Shown here piece after piece: positions 43,691 through 52,763 of a stretch of DNA of 64,000 nt. Within the stretch, counting starts at the first letter, position 1. The number at the start of each line of letters is the position of its first letter. The DNA lies in assembly GCF_002368035.1 (NCBI RefSeq), contig NZ_AP018222.1, forward strand, positions 4,643,534-4,707,533, read 5' to 3'. The position numbers and the translations under genes were made by a program. This DNA is from Nostoc linckia NIES-25. GTDB taxonomy: Bacteria > Cyanobacteriota > Cyanobacteriia > Cyanobacteriales > Nostocaceae. Under the pieces are notes generated by a model. It was not told where the DNA came from. It did no database searches and saw only the letters and a list, made by a program, of their open reading frames with translations.

Positions 43691-44461
43691 GTCATGGTGA
43701 TAGGCTTGGATTTTTGCCTATTGCCTATTAGACCTGCCTTGAAAATAGGGACTGGTGACTGGGGACTGGGGACTGGGAAAACCAAGATATTTTCATTGTT
43801 CCTTGTGCGTGCAACTCATGGAGTCTCTTGCATAAATAATTTTTTTAGGACTTACGCAAAAACTCTCTAAAACTTTTATTTCTTTGTGTCCTTCTCTGAC
43901 GAGACGCTGCGCGAATGCGTCCTTTGCGGTAGCCTGCGGCAAGCCGCTCCGCGTCTACGTTTTTTCATGACTTTGCCTAAGTCCTATTTTGATCTCACGC
44001 AAAGGCGCAAAGACAAGACAGCGCGGTCTTGGGGGTTTCCCCCATGAGCGACTCTGACTTTTCACGTTATGTGGAAAAGCCAACGATTGACCTAACTCCC
44101 TAACCCCCTTCCCGACGCGGGAAGGGGGAAAATTCAAAGTCTCTCTCCTTTTAGGAGAGAGATTTAGAGAGAGGTTTTCCAGATACCGTGAAAAGTCAGA
44201 TGAGCGACTGCCGCGCAAAGAAGAAGACAAAAAGAAGGACTTTTGCACTCTTATACCAATTCAAATAATGTTTGCGACACATCAATTATCCGTAAGGGCA
44301 CAACATTGTTGTGCCCCTACCCATCTGTCGCATTCTTTTTTCAAATTGGTATTACTCCATGAACACAATTCACAATGAAGGAAGGAAAATATTTCTTTCC
44401 TAGCCCCCAGTCCCCAGTCCCCAGCCCCTGTTTTCAAGACAGGTCTATTGCCTCTTGCCTG
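43691..44461. other. 770-bp gene-free interval made of repeats
   Basis: The interval contains an inverted copy of the CCCAGTCCCC-type repeat of 3285-3368 (at 43731-43830) and an ACTTACGCA-type element (43847-43985). It also has a palindromic CTGACGAGACGCTGCGCG block, a GGGAAGGGGG/AAGTCAGA hairpin pair near 44050-44205, and the family-C MITE at 44252-44354. No gene is supported. Confidence 0.6.
44252..44354. mobile_element. MITE-like family C with IS630-type ends (about 103 bp)
   Basis: The left end ATACCAATTCAAATAATG and the complement of the right end, ATACCAATTTGAAAAAAG, are imperfect inverted repeats that continue to TGCGACA. They share ATACCAATT with the ends of the IS630 element at 30706. 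The centre is the GGGCACAACATTGTTGTGCCC palindrome (44297-44317). It could be moved by that element's transposase. Confidence 0.65.
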
Positions 44462-47400
44462 TTATGCGATCGCTTCAACTTTGCTGCCTTCCAACGAAAG
44501 TGGAATCCGAATAATAAACTCTGCACCTTGATTTGGTTCTGACTGGCAATATAACAAGCCGCCATGCTTTTCGGTAATAATTTGATAGCTAATGGACAAG
44601 CCCATACCAGTACCTTTGCCCACAGGTTTTGTGGTGAAGAAAGGATCGAACAAGCGCCGTCGAACAGATTCCGGCATACCCAGACCGTTATCTGCAATGC
44701 GGATTTCCACTTGATGAGCGTCAACTTGTTCGGTATGAATACTAATGCTTGGGTTAGCCATTTTTTCTGGATTCTTGACTAATGACTCCTCCAAAGCATC
44801 GATCGCATTACTCAGCACATTCATAAACACTTGATTTAATTCGCCTGCATAGCATTCGATCTCAGGCAGGTTGCCATAATCTTTGGTAATTTCAATAGCT
44901 GGATACTCTGACTTCGTTTTCAGGCGATGTTGCAGAATCATCAAGGTACTATCAATACCGTCATGAATATTAACAGCTTTTCTCTCAGCTTCGTCCATAC
45001 GCGAGAAGGTTCGCAGAGAAGCAACAATTTTGCGAATCCGGTCTGCCCCTACCCGCATAGAGGATAATAGCTTGGGCAAGTCTTCTAGCAAAAATTCTAG
45101 ATCGATTGCTTGGGCTTCTTCTTGAATTTCTGGGTTGGGCAACGGGTAATGTTTTTGGTAGAGTTCGAGTAGTCTTAGCACATCTTGGGTATATTCGTTG
45201 GCATGGTTGAGGTTGCCAAAGATAAAATTGACCGGGTTGTTGATTTCATGAGCAATACCAGCCACCAGTTGTCCTAAGCTGGACATTTTCTCCGTTTGCA
45301 CGAGTTGAGCTTGGGTTTTTTGTAGTTTGTCGAGATATTGCTCTAATTCGAGGGCTTTTTCTCGCTCTCGCGTTTCGGAGGCTTGCAAAGCTGCGTTTTT
45401 AACTTCGAGTTCTTGTGAGTAAGCTTGCAAATTGGTATAAAGACGAGCGTTATCAATGGCGATGGAAATTTGTGCCGTCAATAAACTCAGCACCTTTACC
45501 CCTTCTGGGATAAAAGCACCAGTAATTAAATTATTTTCTAGGTAAAGAATACTAGTAAACTTACCAGAATGAATTAGCGGCAAACATAAAATTGACTTCG
45601 ATTGATGAGTGGCAATATAAGCATCAGCAGCAAAGCGTGGGTCTTTTATAGCATCATCTAAAATTAGGTTTTCTTTGGTTCTCTCGACATAGTTGAATAA
45701 GGCAATTGGCAGTAAAGGGGAATTTTCTATAAACTGTGAATTAACAACAACATTAACATCTTTTTCTTTAACGATTCCTGCCGCTTCTAACATCCATCGA
45801 TTCTCGTGCTTGGTAATCAAGAAACCTTGGACAGCGCCAGCATTTTCGATGACATTTTTCATCAATTTTTCCAGCAAGTTACCTAGCACCATTTCTCCTG
45901 AAAGCACCTGGGAAGCTTTCATCACTGCCATCAAGTCAAGAAGATGAGAGCCTCCGGTAGTAGTAGAACTGGTTTGACTAAGTTCTAGGTGCTTGTTTGT
46001 TAGTTTTTCTGTGTTTGCACCTCGCACGATTAATTGCGGGTATTTTGATTCTAAATGTTTGACTTTAGCAATAGCTCCCCAACGCATGTAGGCGTAGTAA
46101 GCATCTGTCATGTAAGTTTTTGCAATGCTTTGTTTACCCCATGACAGATAAAATTTAGCTGCTAATTCGTGGGCTAATGCTTCTTCGTTGATGTATTCGT
46201 TTTCTTTAGCAAGTGCGATCGCTTTATCATATATCTCGATCGCCATTAATTTTTCACCTAAAATACGATGCCTTTCTGCCTCTACCAAATAGAATTTATG
46301 CAGATGATTCATTGGGGCATGATGCGCCCATTTTTGCATTTTTTCTTGATTAGCTTGGACGCGATCGAGAATGGCATTTTGCTCTAACTCTTGGCTATCG
46401 GGATACACTGCTAGCCATGCTAAAGAATCGTAAAAATGGAAAATAGGAATAACGGGCATTCCTGTTAGTCCGTGCAAATACTTCTGTAAAACGAGACTAT
46501 TTTCAATCGCTTCTGAATAATTTTCAAACCAGTAACTAAGTAAAAATTTATTCCAATATATGTATCCAACTCCCGCTGTATCCTTAGCTTGCTCGTATAA
46601 TGGCAACTTTATTTGCTCATCGCAAGCTTCACCCTTGAGAAGGCAGGGATTTTCACTTCTTCCAAGGAGATTTAAGATAGTCTGACGATAAATTTCTATA
46701 TAATTAAGTGCTGTTTCTTGCTTAATTTTATAAGTAGCATTTCTGTTGATTGCTATCTCTTTTTCAAGTCCAGTTAGTTCTTTGCCGCTAAAGTAAGAAA
46801 AAGAGGAGTATTGTAGTAGAATATAGCCTGCATATTCTAAATCTCCTGTCTCCATTCCGCTAGAGTAGGCTGACATAAAAGACTCTAAGATTTCTTTCAA
46901 ATGCTCTTTGCAAGGTCGGATAAATAGATTTACTATGAAGATTGTCTTGGCTTTAATTTCTTGAGCATTTAACTTTGACACCAAAGTTAAAGCTAACTGA
47001 CCGAACTGATAACCCGAATCAATTTCTCCCACAATGCCACAAAGAAGAAAACCATAATTGGCATAAGCAAAGGGAGATAGAGAAGCATTACCATATTGGA
47101 CGGATAATTGTACTTGTTTGCACACCGTCAAGGGCAACAGTGCGGGAGCAGCAATGTAGGCAGGAGAAAAGATACTTGACAAAAGTCTTATGGCTGCTAG
47201 TTTATAGGGGTCGGACATGTGAGGCAAATCGATTAAATCCTCAATTCGCCTTGCACTCAAAATTGCCGCAGTTTCCCCTAGTGCCTGCTCAATGTCTGAT
47301 ACATTCGGCTCTTGGGGAAACTCCACCCCCAACAGCTTTAAAACTTGTAGCCCCGTGTTAACTGCTTCTAGGAGCCTGTTTTGCCCCATGTAAGCTTGGA

Positions 47401-49939
47401 TCTGGACTTCATACACTTTAATTTTGTCCAGCAGCGTTTTGGCGTGGTTTTGGACTATCTCAACGAATCTCTGCATTACTTCAAAATCACCGCTTAAAAA
47501 TGCTGCTTCTGCTGCTTCTTCATGGATGGTTAATGTTAGTTGATAGTGATTTTGCCAGGTATCAGATGCTAACAGTCCTAAAGCAATTTGCAAATATTTA
47601 ATAGCAGAATCGTGGGCTGTGGATGCTTTAGCTCTTTGACCTGCTATCAAATTCAGTTCTGCTAGTTCGTATTTTTGTGCTTCAGATATCAGAAATTCAG
47701 TACCGTAATTAAGTTGATTGACCAGTGCGAAAATATTGTCTTTGCGGGCTTCTGGTGTGGTATTTTTTAGCAGTAATTGACCAATTTTTAAGTGAGTTTC
47801 CTTTTTTTCGTCATCAGGAATTAAAGAATAAGCTGCTTGTTGCACTCGGTCATGTAAGAACTTGTAGTCAACTTTGATATCGGTTAAGCCAATTTCGCCT
47901 GATTCCTCTTGAGCAAATACTAGGGGAATTTTGTAATCTTGAGTTAACGGTAAAATTAACCCGGCTTGTAAAGCAGACCACAATTGCGCCGCAGTTATTA
48001 AAGGTGATGCTTCATTAACGATCGCCAATACATCTAAGTTAAATGTACTCCCGATACAAGCAGCCAATTTCAGTACTTTTTGCGTTTCTAGCGACAGTTT
48101 GCGAATGTTTCTTGCTGTCAGTTCAACAACATTCAGGTCAGTAATACCGAAGGCTTGAATATTTTGGATATTCCACAGCCACATTCCGGAATTGAATTCA
48201 TAAGTTAAAAAGTCTTCTTGATGTAGAGTTAAGAGCAGTTGCGTTAAGAAGAAAGGGTTACCGCCGGTTTTGTGAAATAGTAATTCTGCTAGTGGTTTAA
48301 TGCCTTCTGTGCCATTTAATGTATCAGCAACTAACGCTTCTACATCTTTTAATTGCAACTGTGACAGAACAATATTATTCACCACCGCATCTGTTTTTTG
48401 AATTTTATCCAAACTCATCATCAGTGGATGAGTTGGCGAAACTTCGTTATCGCGGTATGCTCCAATTAATAATAAATATTGGCGATCGCTATCTGTCATC
48501 AATTGCTCAATTAAGTTCAATGATGCCGAATCTGCCCACTGTAAATCATCAAGAAACACAACCAAGGGATGGTCTTGGGTGGTAAATGCTCCAATAAATT
48601 GCCCAAAAACGCGATTAAAACGATTTTGAGATTCAGTTGCACCCAGTTGTGTTATGGGCGGCTGAGTCCCAATAATTAGTTCGACTTCGGGAATTACATC
48701 GATAATTACTTGCCCGTTTTCTCCCAATTTGCTTAACAGTTTCTCTTTCCATATCTGGATTTTGGTTTCGCTTTCGGTGAGTAATTGCCCAATCAAACAT
48801 TGGAAAGCTTGAATCAAGGATGCATAGGGAATATTGCGTTTGAATTGGTCAAACTTGCCAGCAATAAAATAACCCCTCGCCCCCACAATTGGTTTATGAA
48901 CTTCGCTGACAACGCTAGTTTTACCAATCCCCGAATAGCCAGAAACCAGCATTATTTCGCTGCTACCAACAGCCACACGCTCAAATGCAGCCATTAATGT
49001 TGCTACTTCTGCTTGGCGTCCGTACAGCTTTTGGGGAATTAAAAAATGCCCAGATTTGTCTCGCGTTCCCGGTACAAAGTTTTCAATTTTGCCGGTGGTT
49101 TGCAGTTGAAACAGACATGCTTCTAAATCCGCTTTTAGACCTGCGGCGCTTTGATATCGTTCCTCTGCTGTTTTCGCTAACAGCTTTAAAATAATTGCAC
49201 TAATGGCCTCCGGCACCTCTTCTAAGACGCGGCACATAGTTTCTTTACAGGGTGCTGCTGGCATTTTGGCAATGTGACAGTGTACCAACTCCATTGGGTC
49301 GGTAGTATGAAACGGCAAAGTACCCGTCAACATTTCATACAACGTCACACCCAAGGAGTAAAAGTCAGTGCGGTAGTCAATGCCTCTGTTCATTCTACCT
49401 GTTTGCTCAGGCGACATATAGGCAAGCGTACCTTCGAGCAAATTGGGATTGCTCAAGCTGGGATTTTCTTTATCGAGCCGCGAGGAAATGCTGAAGTCAA
49501 TTAGTTTAACTTCGCCATCAGGGTTGATGATAATATTGTGGGGTTTAATATCTTTGTGAATAATCTGTTGGGCGTGCAACTCTGCTAAGATGTTTGCTAA
49601 ATTAATCGCTACCTTGAGGAAAGTAATTAAGGTAATTGTTTGAGTCGCGATCGCTTCTTTGAGCAACGAACCTGGAATATCTTCCAAAACTAAAGCTAGG
49701 CCATGCTGATAACTCTTCAACTCATAAGGTTTAACAATTCCAGGTATTTGCAGCGGTTCAATAATTTGATATTCGTGGCGCAGTCGCGCAATGTCTTCTA
49801 GAAGTGGATGCTCGTCAACAAGAGTTTTGACAATGACTGAGGTATTATCTGCTTCTCTGCGCCCGCGATAAATAATAGTTTTACCGCCAATGTGAAGGGT
49901 TTCCAGGAATTGATAACCAGATAAAGTAGCTGTCGTCAT
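44462..49939 (-). CDS. Giant multi-kinase: Ser/Thr kinase, AAA/TPR, GAF and histidine kinase
   Basis: Start taken at the ATG at 49939 (MTTATLSGYQFLETLHIGG), 13 codons after the first possible one. The 1825-residue protein starts with a Hanks-type Ser/Thr kinase (about 9-270; VIVKTL Lys, HKDIKPHN at 128-135, IDFS where many kinases have DFG). An AAA-type ATPase follows (SGYSGIGKTS, VVFLDDLQWAD), then a long helical TPR-like region and a GAF domain. The histidine kinase has the phospho-His near 1563 in VAGIAHEINNPVNF and an intact HATPase (IADNGLGMP, GKGTGMGLSISYQI). This layout matches the HstK-type multi-kinases of heterocystous cyanobacteria. Its partner and signal are unknown; no receiver gene is adjacent. 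Confidence 0.93.
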   Translation of the reverse strand: MTTATLSGYQFLETLHIGGKTIIYRGRREADNTSVIVKTLVDEHPLLEDIARLRHEYQIIEPLQIPGIVKPYELKSYQHGLALVLEDIPGSLLKEAIATQTITLITFLKVAINLANILAELHAQQIIHKDIKPHNIIINPDGEVKLIDFSISSRLDKENPSLSNPNLLEGTLAYMSPEQTGRMNRGIDYRTDFYSLGVTLYEMLTGTLPFHTTDPMELVHCHIAKMPAAPCKETMCRVLEEVPEAISAIILKLLAKTAEERYQSAAGLKADLEACLFQLQTTGKIENFVPGTRDKSGHFLIPQKLYGRQAEVATLMAAFERVAVGSSEIMLVSGYSGIGKTSVVSEVHKPIVGARGYFIAGKFDQFKRNIPYASLIQAFQCLIGQLLTESETKIQIWKEKLLSKLGENGQVIIDVIPEVELIIGTQPPITQLGATESQNRFNRVFGQFIGAFTTQDHPLVVFLDDLQWADSASLNLIEQLMTDSDRQYLLLIGAYRDNEVSPTHPLMMSLDKIQKTDAVVNNIVLSQLQLKDVEALVADTLNGTEGIKPLAELLFHKTGGNPFFLTQLLLTLHQEDFLTYEFNSGMWLWNIQNIQAFGITDLNVVELTARNIRKLSLETQKVLKLAACIGSTFNLDVLAIVNEASPLITAAQLWSALQAGLILPLTQDYKIPLVFAQEESGEIGLTDIKVDYKFLHDRVQQAAYSLIPDDEKKETHLKIGQLLLKNTTPEARKDNIFALVNQLNYGTEFLISEAQKYELAELNLIAGQRAKASTAHDSAIKYLQIALGLLASDTWQNHYQLTLTIHEEAAEAAFLSGDFEVMQRFVEIVQNHAKTLLDKIKVYEVQIQAYMGQNRLLEAVNTGLQVLKLLGVEFPQEPNVSDIEQALGETAAILSARRIEDLIDLPHMSDPYKLAAIRLLSSIFSPAYIAAPALLPLTVCKQVQLSVQYGNASLSPFAYANYGFLLCGIVGEIDSGYQFGQLALTLVSKLNAQEIKAKTIFIVNLFIRPCKEHLKEILESFMSAYSSGMETGDLEYAGYILLQYSSFSYFSGKELTGLEKEIAINRNATYKIKQETALNYIEIYRQTILNLLGRSENPCLLKGEACDEQIKLPLYEQAKDTAGVGYIYWNKFLLSYWFENYSEAIENSLVLQKYLHGLTGMPVIPIFHFYDSLAWLAVYPDSQELEQNAILDRVQANQEKMQKWAHHAPMNHLHKFYLVEAERHRILGEKLMAIEIYDKAIALAKENEYINEEALAHELAAKFYLSWGKQSIAKTYMTDAYYAYMRWGAIAKVKHLESKYPQLIVRGANTEKLTNKHLELSQTSSTTTGGSHLLDLMAVMKASQVLSGEMVLGNLLEKLMKNVIENAGAVQGFLITKHENRWMLEAAGIVKEKDVNVVVNSQFIENSPLLPIALFNYVERTKENLILDDAIKDPRFAADAYIATHQSKSILCLPLIHSGKFTSILYLENNLITGAFIPEGVKVLSLLTAQISIAIDNARLYTNLQAYSQELEVKNAALQASETREREKALELEQYLDKLQKTQAQLVQTEKMSSLGQLVAGIAHEINNPVNFIFGNLNHANEYTQDVLRLLELYQKHYPLPNPEIQEEAQAIDLEFLLEDLPKLLSSMRVGADRIRKIVASLRTFSRMDEAERKAVNIHDGIDSTLMILQHRLKTKSEYPAIEITKDYGNLPEIECYAGELNQVFMNVLSNAIDALEESLVKNPEKMANPSISIHTEQVDAHQVEIRIADNGLGMPESVRRRLFDPFFTTKPVGKGTGMGLSISYQIITEKHGGLLYCQSEPNQGAEFIIRIPLSLEGSKVEAIA

Positions 49940-50325
49940 TGTTTTCTCTTGCAAGATAAGCATTCTTAAGATGCCCATCCAGCTTGAGATATGTAATATT
50001 TATTACAAAATTACATATATTTTCACAATACGTTGTAATGCCCCACAATCGTTTTACCCCACCCCCAACCCCTCCCCTTGGCAAGGGGAGGGGCGATTTT
50101 GGCTTTAGACAAAATCGGGGTGGGGTAACGCGGATCGTGATATTGAATGAGTGAATTCAAAACTACGTCATGACAAACGTTTCACGTTAAGTTGACACCA
50201 ATGTACAGCTGTAAAGCCCCTACAATGATTTGATTTTCTTTCGGTGTATTCCATTCAATTGAAAACCGCTAGAAGTCTGCAACCGGACACGATATGATTC
50301 CCTGAGCTTGCCTTTTGCCTTTTGT
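49940..50325. other. Intergenic region with family-A and family-E remnants
   Basis: A left-truncated family-A element lies at about 50040-50202, with the right end TTAAGTTGACACCAAT. It is followed directly by the right half of a family-E element (50203-50270, ending CCATTCAATTGAAAACCGCT). So here too a family-A element appears to have gone into a family-E copy. Confidence 0.65.
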
Positions 50326-52290
50326 TTACTTATCTTTAATTAAACTCGAAATTGCCATAAGTAATTCTTCTGGTGTCACGGGTTTAACGAGGTGTTGTTG
50401 AAAACCTGCTCGAAATGCTTCTTGCCGATCGATTTCGGCTGCATAAGCAGTCAGAGCGATCGCTGGCATCTTTTCTGTTCCCGTTTGTGCCTCGAAAGCA
50501 CGTATTTCTTTTATCAGCATATAGCCGTTCATTTCTGGCATTCCAATATCGCTGAGTAAGATATCTGGTTTTGATTGTGCTAAAGTCTCTAATGCTTCAC
50601 TTGCCGATGCAACTGCGATCGCCGTCGCTCCAAATTCTTCAAGTACAAAGGTGAAAAACTCGCGGCTGTCGTCATTGTCATCTACAATCAAGACTTGTAT
50701 CCCCATCAGTGGAGAGAAGGTAGAAACCGCAGTTGCAGAATTACCTTTGGTTTCATAGTTAATTGTTGCATTGTTCTTGAGTAGTGGTAATCTAACTGTG
50801 AAGGTAGCTCCCTGCTCCTCCCCAGGACTTTGAACCCAAATCGATCCGCCGTGCATTTCGATTAAGTGACGAGCGATCGCTAACCCTAATCCCAGTCCGC
50901 CAAATTTTCTAGTTGTTGTATTGTCGCCTTGACAGAAATAGTCAAACACATGGGGTAAGAAGTCTTGGCTAATTCCCTTTCCAGTGTCGCTGACGGTAAT
51001 TTGGGCGTGAGCGTCGATGCTCTCTAATTGCACATTTACTCGTCCGCCTGTGGCTGTGAATTTGACGGCATTGGATAATAAATTCCACACGACTTGCTGT
51101 AAGCGACCTGGATCGCCTAAAATGCCGACTGTCGGATCGAGCATCGTTTGAATGTGAATGGTTTTCGCCTCTGCTGCCAAACGCACCGTTTCCATTGCTG
51201 CTTCAATGGTGGATGCCAAATTCACTGACATCATTTTCAGGTTGAGTTTACCTTGGAGGATGCGAGAAACATCTAGCAAGTCTTCAATGAGTTGAGCTTG
51301 TAATTTAGCATTGCGCTCAATGGTTGAGAGTGCTTTTTGCAGGGCTGTTTCGTTAAATTTACGGCTCTGCAAGAGCTTTGCCCAACCGAGAATTGGATTT
51401 AAGGGCGATCGCAATTCATGGGAAAGCACCGCCAAAAACTCATCCTTGATGCGGTTGGCGGCTTCTGCTTCCGCACGCGCTAATTTTTCCCTCTCCAAAA
51501 GCCGATCGCGTTCTTCTTCGGTGCGTTTGCGATCGGTGATGTCGGTTAACATAGCGATCGCGCCTGAGAATTCATTCTCTTCATTAAAAATAGCTCTAGC
51601 AGAAATCAGCGTCCAAAGATACGAACCATCTTTGCAGCGCAATCGACCTTCTTTGAGATCGCTGCCTTCAAGATTGAGCCATTCCAATTTTTTTTGGGCA
51701 ATATCATCACCCCCATCCATAAAATCAAATATGGAGCGACCGAGCATTTCTTCTGCTGTATAGCCTAACATTTGTGACATCCGCTGATTGACGAACTCTG
51801 TTCGCCCTTGGGCATCAATCGTCCAAATTCCCTCATAAGAGGTATCGACAATTCGGCGATACTTGGCCTCACTTTTTTGTAAAGACTCTTCTACGAGCTG
51901 GCGATCGCGGCGTTCTCTGGCTTCCCGCAATGCACGCCGCACCGAGGGAACTAACCGCCCCAAACGTTGCTTTAAAACATAATCTGTTGCGCCATTCTTC
52001 AAAGCTTCGATGGCTAATTCTTCACCCAATACCCCAGAAACAAAAATAAAAGGAATCTCTGGAAATTTGTTTCGAGCAATTTCCAAGGCAGAAATCCCAT
52101 CAAAAGCAGGCAAGGCATAATCGGCAAGAATTAAATCGAAAGTTTCTGTGGAAATAGCAGCCAAAAACTCAGCCGCAGTTTCGACTCTTATGACTTGGCA
52201 ATCAATTCCTCCTTCGGCTAGCATCACTTCGGTAAGTTCTGCATCCAACAGACTATCTTCTAAAAGGAGAAAACGAAGGACACTCATCAT
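50326..52290 (-). CDS. Hybrid histidine kinase: receiver-PAS-HisKA-HATPase-receiver
   Basis: The 654-residue protein has an N-terminal receiver (LLLEDSLLDAELTEV, LILADYALPAFDG), a PAS domain (about 145-265; YRRIVDTSYEGIWTID), then HisKA with phospho-His near 290 in LAVLSHELRSPLNPILGW. The HATPase follows (VVWNLLSNAVKFT, VSDTGKGIS, GGLGLGLAIARHLIEMHGG), and last a C-terminal receiver (VLIVDDNDDSREFF, ILLSDIGMPEMNG). No membrane segment is present. It is the last gene of a four-gene operon: its ATG overlaps the stop of the single receiver by four bases. The receiver-first layout suggests it takes phosphate from the upstream membrane kinase and passes it on. Confidence 0.94.
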   Translation of the reverse strand: MMSVLRFLLLEDSLLDAELTEVMLAEGGIDCQVIRVETAAEFLAAISTETFDLILADYALPAFDGISALEIARNKFPEIPFIFVSGVLGEELAIEALKNGATDYVLKQRLGRLVPSVRRALREARERRDRQLVEESLQKSEAKYRRIVDTSYEGIWTIDAQGRTEFVNQRMSQMLGYTAEEMLGRSIFDFMDGGDDIAQKKLEWLNLEGSDLKEGRLRCKDGSYLWTLISARAIFNEENEFSGAIAMLTDITDRKRTEEERDRLLEREKLARAEAEAANRIKDEFLAVLSHELRSPLNPILGWAKLLQSRKFNETALQKALSTIERNAKLQAQLIEDLLDVSRILQGKLNLKMMSVNLASTIEAAMETVRLAAEAKTIHIQTMLDPTVGILGDPGRLQQVVWNLLSNAVKFTATGGRVNVQLESIDAHAQITVSDTGKGISQDFLPHVFDYFCQGDNTTTRKFGGLGLGLAIARHLIEMHGGSIWVQSPGEEQGATFTVRLPLLKNNATINYETKGNSATAVSTFSPLMGIQVLIVDDNDDSREFFTFVLEEFGATAIAVASASEALETLAQSKPDILLSDIGMPEMNGYMLIKEIRAFEAQTGTEKMPAIALTAYAAEIDRQEAFRAGFQQHLVKPVTPEELLMAISSLIKDK

Positions 52291-52763
52291 TTGCTCTCCT
52301 GTTGACGATTCGGTGCAGGAGGTAAAGCGCCAAGAGGTGGCTGATTAATCACCGCCCAAAACAATCCCATACTCTTAATGGCATCGGCAAACTCATGGTA
52401 ATCTAGCGGTTTGACGACATATGCATTAACGCCTAATTTGTAGCATCGAACTAAATCCGGTTCCTCGCGGGAAGAAGTTAGTACCACCACCGGAATCACT
52501 TGCATTACTGGGTCAGATTTGAGTTGTGCTAGCACTTCTAGTCCATCGATTTTAGGTAATTTCAAATCGAGCAGTACCACAACAGGATGCCCTTCCATCC
52601 GCAACCGGAAAAGTCCCCGGCGATACAGATAATCTAGAGCTTCCTCTCCATCGCGCACTACCACCACTTCGTTTGCCAGATGGTTTTCTGACAAGGCAGC
52701 CAATATTAATTCTGCATCATTAGCACTGTCTTCAATCAGCAGAATTCTCTTGAGTTCTTTCAT
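52287..52763 (-). CDS. Single-domain response regulator (Rcp1-like)
   Basis: The 158-residue protein is a receiver domain only: ILLIEDSANDAEL, phospho-acceptor Asp66 in VVVLLDLKLPKIDG, VVVLTSSREEPDL, and NAYVVKPLDYHEF. The segment order, with an inserted EALDYLYRRG before the Asp, is like that of the phytochrome-linked regulators of the Rcp1 type. It overlaps the membrane kinase gene upstream and the hybrid kinase downstream by four bases each, so these three genes are translationally coupled. Confidence 0.94.
   Translation of the reverse strand: MKELKRILLIEDSANDAELILAALSENHLANEVVVVRDGEEALDYLYRRGLFRLRMEGHPVVVLLDLKLPKIDGLEVLAQLKSDPVMQVIPVVVLTSSREEPDLVRCYKLGVNAYVVKPLDYHEFADAIKSMGLFWAVINQPPLGALPPAPNRQQESK

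Noticed and set aside
44462..49978. Loss of the DFG motif (DFS) in the kinase domain of the giant multi-kinase as a sign of inactivity
   Set aside because: From memory, IDFS is usual in this cyanobacterial multi-kinase group, so I do not treat it as damage.
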